Source of the DNA: Goniomonas avonlea
Taxonomy: Eukaryota; Cryptophyceae; Goniomonadida; Goniomonadaceae
DNA length: 24,015 bases
Direction of reading: 5' to 3'
NCBI GenBank assembly: GCA_003573635.1
Contig: QUTJ01031823.1
Location: 1-24,015 of the forward strand
Position 1 is the stretch's first letter, and each line of letters begins with the position of its first letter. Below are positions 18,780-24,015 of this stretch, piece by piece. The notes under the pieces are model-generated. The model saw only the letters and a list, made by a program, of their open reading frames with translations. It was not told the origin of the DNA and searched no databases. The position numbers were made by a program, and so were the translations under genes.

Positions 18780-19370
18780 GCCAAGCCCGAATGTCAGCCT
18801 GTGGTTCAACGAGCTGGACCACACACACACACACAGGGATTTGGAGGGTGAGATGGGCAGTCTTGTGTGTCTGTTGCCCAAGAGGGCCTGCCAGCAACCC
18901 ATCTGCAGTGGTGGGTGTGTGGAGACAATGTGGACCTTCTGCGAACATACTTCTGTGGCGACACCGTGCAGCTGGCCCACAGGCTGGCCCCACAGCGATC
19001 TGGGAGGCTGGCGCGCTCAACTCCACCCAGTGTGTGTGAGGGTATGAGTCCCCGATGGAGTTCGTAGATGCTGTGGAGCTGTGGAGGGTGCCACTATGAC
19101 TCAATCCCGGCCCGTTGACTGAGGCGCAAGGGCAGGCCAACAATGTCATCACTGCGTACCTCGGCTCACGGCTTCGCTGGGCACACAGGCACAAGCGCCG
19201 CACCCTGGTGTGATGCAGACAAGCCAGGGCGGTTGTTTTTTTTTGCGCTGAATGATGTTGTCCCACCGCAAGCCAAGACCAAGCCAGCGGCACGCGAGAA
19301 GGTGGCCCAGGGGCGTTACGGAGTGCAAGGTGCCGCAGTGATCAACATCGGCAGACATGGGACCCCAGAA
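18780..19370 (+). other. Further coding-looking patches downstream of the DIWH frame
   Basis: Two patches stand out on the plus strand: LTEAQGQANNVITAYLGSRL and RWAHRHKRRTLV (about 19114-19211), and ALNDVVPPQAKTKPAAREKV then YGVQGAAVINIGRHG (about 19245-19357). Both have well-formed protein composition and are separated by a poly-T-containing stretch. They lie in the same direction as the DIWH frame and could be the 3' part of the same decayed element. No family recognised. An AC microsatellite lies at 18820-18834. Confidence 0.3.
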
Positions 19371-19900
19371 GGTACACACACACCCCCCATGCACCACCTG
19401 TACCACTCTCGCTTGCTGTGTTACGTTTGTCGAATGTGTGGTGCCCAAGCACAAACACCACGGTCACAAGAACAAAAACACGGCACACATGTTGCACACG
19501 CATGGCGCACTTGACAACACACATTGGGCTATGTGGCCACCCCTCACACTCACGCACGCTCCACAAGACGCGGCACCCCCCACAAAAAGGACATGGACAA
19601 AGCACGAGACACAAGGCACACACGCTGCAGCACAGCGCATAGGGACACCAGTGTCCCCCTTCCTCCCGAGAGCAGTGACTGTCTACTTTTACCACCTTGA
19701 AGGGGGGGGTGCAGTGCTGGAGCTGCAGCTGTATGCACCGCCACTGAGTGTGGAAAGACTTTCTTAGGGTGGTCCTGGTGGACTCGGACTCAATCGTCTT
19801 CTCCCCCTCCATCGTGGCCCTTAGCAGCAATTGCAAGGGGTTGGCATCCACTGGCGGAACATGCCCACAACCGGCTCTGCTGGATGACGCCGGCTGCTGC
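19371..19900. other. CA-rich spacer
   Basis: The plus strand is C/A-rich (ACACAC, CCCCC, AAACAC) and opposite-strand frames of up to about 200 codons are open only because of this bias. No gene called. Confidence 0.6.
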
Positions 19901-20160
19901 TGGGCTGCAACGAGCAAAGCTGCAGCTCTTGGCATTGTGCATGCTGTAGACCTTGGAAGTGGTGGAGCGTCAAAAAACCGAATGCCTGCAGCTGCTCATC
20001 GGAGAGGTGACCTTGTTCTGTCATCCATTTGTGGACTGGCTGACAGCCCAGGGACTCGCGGAATTGGACGGAGAACTGTGTGTAGTGGTTGAGGAAATCG
20101 CTGTGCCAGATCCTCTGTTCACTGTTTGTGTTTGCATGCAACGGGGGCCTCTGTACATCT
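19900..20160 (-). repeat. Unidentified coding-like repeat, copy D2
   Basis: The minus-strand reading WMTEQGHLSDEQLQAFGFL parallels the end of copy D1 (TERGHLNDEQLQVFGFW). The flanking nucleotides GCATGCTGTAG, just 3' of the shared block on the minus strand, are also common to both (14278 and 19940). It is diverged and interrupted. Same orientation as D1, about 5.6 kb away. Confidence 0.55.
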
Positions 20161-20230
20161 GGTGATCCAGAAATACTTGTGACTGTTTCATGCTGGTGGC
20201 AATCAAAGTGTCCTTGCCCCCAATCTTACT

Positions 20231-20264
20231 CTAATGATACACAATAGCAATCTAATGATACACA
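20231..20264 (+). repeat. 13-bp direct repeat
   Basis: CTAATGATACACA occurs at 20231-20243 and 20252-20264. Confidence 0.8.
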
Positions 20265-20705
20265 TATTTGATAAGCACACACCTGTGACCAAGCTAGTGA
20301 TGGGGCCCTCCCGTTGCTGCAGAGACTAATATGGCACCACATTTATTGGAGTCTGGGAAAGAGACCACAAGGTCAGTGAGGCCCACCCCATGTGAAGGGA
20401 CAAGACCCCCCAGTTATGAAGTCACGTGACCCCCCCCTGTGAGATATGGCGGGTGAGAGACACTCCCCAATCCAACAGTCTGGCAACAAACAGCAGAAAA
20501 TAGTGTGACAGCGGGCTTGACAGCAGTGCCAGCCAGACACCGTGCAGGGTACTGGTTCAAAAGGTGTCGTAATCGTGACTGCAAATCTCTGCACTAGTCT
20601 TCCCGCCGTGTTGCCCTCAGCGACAAACATTGTCTTCCCCAAGGACTTTTTTTCCCCTGCTCTCACAATCCCAGAGCCCATGTTGACCGCTTTGACTGTG
20701 TGTCG

Positions 20706-20776
20706 TGTGCAAAAACACATTTTGCACAGGTCAACAGAGTGCTGTGTGCAAAACACATTTTGCACAGGTCGACAGA
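20706..20776. repeat. Tandem pair of perfect 9-bp hairpins
   Basis: TGTGCAAAA (706-714 of the 20-kb block) pairs with TTTTGCACA (720-728) over a 5-nt loop. The second copy (20745-20753 with 20758-20766) has a 4-nt loop. The unit repeats with a period of 39 bp, and each hairpin is followed by GGTC-A/G-ACAGA. The stems are perfectly paired in both copies. Confidence 0.9.
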
Positions 20777-20779
20777 CCA

Positions 20780-21715
20780 CTGTGGAACTGCCAGGACTTC
20801 TTAGGAACTCAGCTGGCATGGAACTGACCAGAGCCAATGTCCACAACTGCTCTGGCTCCTCTGGTTGTGAAAGCTGTGCAGCCTTCAGTGGGCAATGATC
20901 AATGCAGCACACCTCTTGTGAGTGGCACAGAAAAAAAACGTGCTCCTGGGACAACGGGTGCTTGGCAGTCCTCGCCAGTTGCTGGGTCATACTGGCGGGC
21001 TCAGCAGTGTGTACTCAGTGATTTTTAAAATTCTAGAATTGTGATGCGGAACAGTAACCTTATAATGTGATATCAAATTATAAAACATGGCGCTCGTGAA
21101 TAGCCTTACTTCCTTAGAGCAATGCTCACAAACATGCTGTGGATGATGCTCATTTCAATACTTCCTGCGCCATTCCAGCCTTAGCAGCTATTGCTCCACT
21201 GATGCTCCAAGTTCTATGGTTGATTAGCACCATGATGATGCCGGGCCTCTCAGTTCTCCACTTATTTCACTTCTGAAAAGGTTCGCTGAGAGAGCACAGT
21301 ACTTATATGAATTATGCTCCTCTGTCAACACTCATCCTATGCCTAAGATCATAGAGTAGCTGGGCCTACACACACAACACACACATAGAGAGAGAGAGAG
21401 AACAAGAGGAAGGTGAGAGGTGTCACAGCCACATAGGCTGCCCCACCCTCACAACACAAATCCAGACACAAATGATACTCACCTGGAAACAAGAAAAGAG
21501 AGCTGTCCCAAAGCCAATGCTGTGCCAAGTCGGAGAGGGGTCTGGAGTGCATGTTAATCACAGGAATCAAAGCATGTGATACCCCCCAGATCTACCCAAA
21601 ATCTGCCAAAAAAAACTGCCCGAAAATCTGCCAAGATTCATATGAAAATTGACCAATTCCGCAGGAGGATATTCTGTTGCTCAAGTCCTAATTCAATTTA
21701 GTTCAACAAGCCTAC
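20780..21715. other. AT-richer 5' end of the giant intron
   Basis: Apart from a CA/GA microsatellite at about 21368-21401, no element is recognised. This stretch is less GC-rich than the cargo region and likely represents original or long-resident intron sequence next to the donor of exon 7. Confidence 0.4.
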
Positions 21716-22774
21716 CTGTCGACAAGTTAGCCACTGAGCGGCAAGGACATCAAAAGCAGTTGAGGCCTCGGATTGAAATGCAGTGGGAGAGACCTCAGCC
21801 ACTGGTTGCTCGCCTGACTCAGGTTGGAGACCCCGCACTGCCTCGGCGAAAGACGCCAGTGCTGCGAGGGGCGAGTTATGTGCAAGAGCCACCATAGAGG
21901 CAACACTATATGTGTCGTTGTTCGTGACCACTACCTGATGCAAACGCCTCCTTGGTTTTGTCAGCCTTGAGCATTGCTCTGCCAAAGTATGAACGGATGA
22001 ACACGCCACTCAATTCAAGAGGAGTGCTCACAGAACCGGGAGTACGCGGTAGAACACCTCCTTGAGTCTTGGCACGAATGCAGCTGCTGAAACAGAGCTG
22101 GTGAGTCGCAGGCCAACAAGCACAGGATCACCATTTCTGCTTGCTAGCTCGCCGAGCGTCTTTATGACAAAATCGTGCGGAATCACGCCGGCTTCAAAAT
22201 GTTTCAGCAGTTCCGCAATCACCTGAAAAAAAAGGAAAAAAACACGTGAGACGCAATGTGTGGGGTTATGAAGAATCACCGTGTCCATGGAGCGAGCTCC
22301 AGCGGCAACCATGACAAGCGAAGCGGCCTGCTGCAACTCCTCTCGCTCCTGAAGATTATGAGATATTGTTATTGAGAGTCGTAAATGCATACGGGCTTGG
22401 CTACAAAGGTTGCCGCGGCAGAGCTTGTGAGCGAGAGAGCCACAGCCTCGTCGAGGACCAGGTTGTTCTCAGTAATAATCTGTTCCAAATGAGCGGCCTG
22501 CAATGACAACAAGGACCACACCTCAGCCAAGACCTCAAATATGATGACTCTCTGCGGGGCTTGAATCTGGGGTTGTACAGTGAGTGCATGTCTTCACGGC
22601 ACAACCACTCACACTTGTCTCCCGCAGCAGGTGCACTCCCCGTCTCATGACAAGATTGGAATCGCGGTTGCCAATTTGCTTGAGCGACGTAATAATGCAC
22701 CTAATAACAACAGCATTGCTGTCATTGGCAGCCGCAAACAAGGCATCCACGACTTCTGCTGTCGAGGTGACCAT
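21716..22774 (-). CDS. MROH1: MROH1-like HEAT-repeat protein, exons 1-7 (N-terminus)
   Basis: Seven exons can be read on the minus strand: 22774-22613, 22566-22393, 22348-22280, 22222-22132, 22086-22032, 21978-21935 and 21861-21716. They sum to 741 nt (247 codons) with no stop. Introns are 46, 44, 57, 45, 53 and 73 bp, all GT-AG with consistent phases. The protein starts MVTSTAEVVDALFAAAND, which lines up with the N-terminus of animal MROH1 as I remember it. Further matching blocks are LQQAASLVMVAAGARSMDT, PRLKEVFYRVLPVL, TKEAFASALASFAEAV and STAFDVLAAQWL, in the family order and spacing. MROH1 proteins are long alpha-helical HEAT-repeat scaffolds; Mroh1 has been linked to lysosomes and WASH-generated actin in Dictyostelium and mammalian cells (knowledge, not sequence). 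The ATG at 22774 is chosen because family similarity begins there. The gene continues after the giant intron at 1056. Family assignment is strong; the cellular role here is inferred. Confidence 0.9.
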
Positions 22775-24015
22775 TTGTGAAATTCACGGCTCAGGTCCAA
22801 GAAATTCACCTTCGCAGATTGTAGTCTGTTTTCTATCCGATCATTGTCCACGTACGACTGCAACCCGTAGTCACTTCACCATATCAAAGCGTCCCAAATT
22901 CATAAGCAAGCCATGACCCTACTAGTCTCGGCTTCTCCAATTTCTGAGCTCAGGAAAACGCTCAGGAACTCAGAAAACTCAGGAGAAATGCGCGCGGGGT
23001 TGTTGTTCGCTGTTTTGGGCCAATACAGGTGAACGGGGTTGTTTAAACGTGGTCAACAGGCATCACAGGAAACAAGACACAGGAAGCACACAGGTGAGTG
23101 ACCGTGAGGCCATTGCCAGGTTCCTGCTTTGCAACATGTTGCTGATTGACACGCGCAGGTACGAAAACAGGTGTGTTTGCCACTGGTGCTTCCAGGTCCA
23201 ATGAAACAACCATGTTTGGCGATATTTAGGAACGTTTTGTTCCTTGACAGTAGGTTCTTTGTCTTTTCATTGTGCAGCTTCCTGACATCTTTTGAACAGG
23301 ATTCTGCTCGCCAGCGACAATGACAACAACAACAACGCGAAGAACAGCTTACTCACGAAGTACAACAGCAATAAATTGACACGACAATAATAAAGAGATA
23401 AGTGCCCTCCATGTGTCCCATGATGTTCCCAAGCCTCCACTCCTTTGCCCGCTCACGTGTCCACATCCGATTGTCCGTGACTGTGCATTGTGTTGCTTGC
23501 GCCCTGGAATGGCCACTGAGTTTTTTTGTTTGTTTTGTGTGTCAAATTATTCATATAATAAGAACTGCATCTTGTCAAGTTGGACCTGTGGTCCACTGCA
23601 ACAGGTTGTGATCACGTCTCTGCAGAGATATCTCCGTGGTCACATCTACAGCAGTGACACGAAAATTTAAAAGGCATTGTGAGCCTTTCAAGTCCTTGAT
23701 AGTTTCAGTCTTCAATACAAAACATAAGAAGTGCACAGGACCACAGGTTGGGTATGAGTGTGTGAGAGACAATGCCCCAAGCAATAATATCTAGATTTGG
23801 GGGTGGCCGTGAGGGGTTGGGAAGGAAATGCACCAGAGAACAGGAGGAAACGCAGGGGGAAACGCAGGGGGAAATGCAGGGGAAACTTTGGTTAAGACAA
23901 TTGCAATGTGGAGGAGGCTGAGAACCCAACAGGCTGAATTATTTTTGAAAACAGTACAAAAATCAACGTTTAGGGTTCAGGTTTCTCTTGAATTTTGGGA
24001 GACAAGGACCATGTT
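22775..24015 (-). promoter_or_regulatory. Putative 5' UTR and promoter region of the MROH1-like gene
   Basis: No coding exon is supported on either strand. The region just upstream of the ATG at 22774 should hold the 5' UTR and promoter, but I see no convincing TATA box or initiator, and a distal non-coding first exon cannot be excluded. The far part (23.3-24.0 kb) is AT-richer, with an AACAACAACAAC tract near 23320 and AATAAA/AATAATAAA near 23370-23395. The last could be polyadenylation-like signals of an unseen plus-strand neighbour. Confidence 0.35.
23846..23881 (+). repeat. 12-bp tandem repeat, three copies
   Basis: GGAAACGCAGGG twice, then GGAAATGCAGGG, with a partial fourth unit. Confidence 0.9.

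Larger units (their letters stand above)
1057..21715 (-). other. Giant 20.66-kb intron 7 of the MROH1-like gene
   Basis: The donor follows the codons for QWLTCRQ (exon end 21716, GT at 21715-21714, GTAGG). The acceptor is a pyrimidine-rich tract ending in GTGCAG, with AG at 1058-1057, just before the codons for MAMVGVTGKKP. Both ends are phase 0, and the protein similarity to MROH1 resumes directly after the acceptor. Compared with animal MROH1, about four residues are missing at the junction, so a micro-exon hidden inside the intron is possible. The other resolved introns of this gene are 44-137 bp, so this one is roughly 150-450 times longer. It is filled with retroelement fossils, an unrecognised C48/SET element and simple repeats. 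The splice itself is inferred from frame and homology; no transcript evidence is available. Confidence 0.75.

Noticed and set aside
20373-20990. 205-codon minus-strand frame and 118-codon plus-strand frame
   Set aside because: Both cross the tandem hairpins, show no recognisable motif and have no splice or start context; treated as chance frames.
1-24015. tRNA, rRNA or snRNA genes
   Set aside because: No cloverleaf with matching A and B boxes or other conserved RNA core was seen on either strand.

Overview
This is eukaryotic nuclear DNA from a compact-gene lineage carrying a heavy transposon load. The evidence is GT-AG introns of only 44-73 bp, abundant microsatellites, retroelement debris and single ambiguous bases. 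I cannot name the species. A protist or early-branching opisthokont/amoebozoan-type genome would fit, but that is inference.

The main host gene lies on the minus strand and spans almost the whole window. It encodes a HEAT-repeat protein of the MROH1 (maestro heat-like repeat, formerly HEATR7A) family. Exons 1-7 lie at 21716-22774 and give an uninterrupted 247-codon N-terminus starting at the ATG at 22774. The gene resumes at 1056 and runs off the left edge, with confident exons at 545-617, 312-479 and 43-174. The two halves are separated by one phase-0 intron of about 20.66 kb (1057-21715), while every other resolved intron is 44-137 bp. Nearly everything else in the window is cargo of this intron.

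Intron cargo, left to right. (1) 1060-4596, minus strand: an element or nested gene I do not recognise, with a basic N-terminal ORF, a 12-bp repeat tract, an Ulp1/SENP-like (C48) cysteine protease domain and a SET-domain-like region. All four N bases of the window fall in it. (2) 4600-4815: a small reverse-transcriptase fragment. (3) 4855-8700, plus: a broken retroelement whose RT and RNase H look DIRS-like. (4) 11380-12290 and 12690-13985, plus: two diverged, broken copies of another RT/RNase H retroelement. (5) 14190-15100 and 19900-20160: diverged copies of an unidentified repeat, two of them in head-to-head inverted arrangement. (6) 16900-19400, plus: patches that look coding but are unassigned, including a 54-codon frame with an aromatic DIWH motif suggestive of a DDE-type transposase. 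The 5' part of the intron (20.2-21.7 kb) is AT-richer and holds a tandem pair of perfect hairpins.

To the right of the MROH1 start (22775-24015) is the putative 5' flank, with no gene I can support. The best candidate for something undescribed is the C48-SET element. The best-supported result is the split MROH1 gene with its giant transposon-filled intron among micro-introns.
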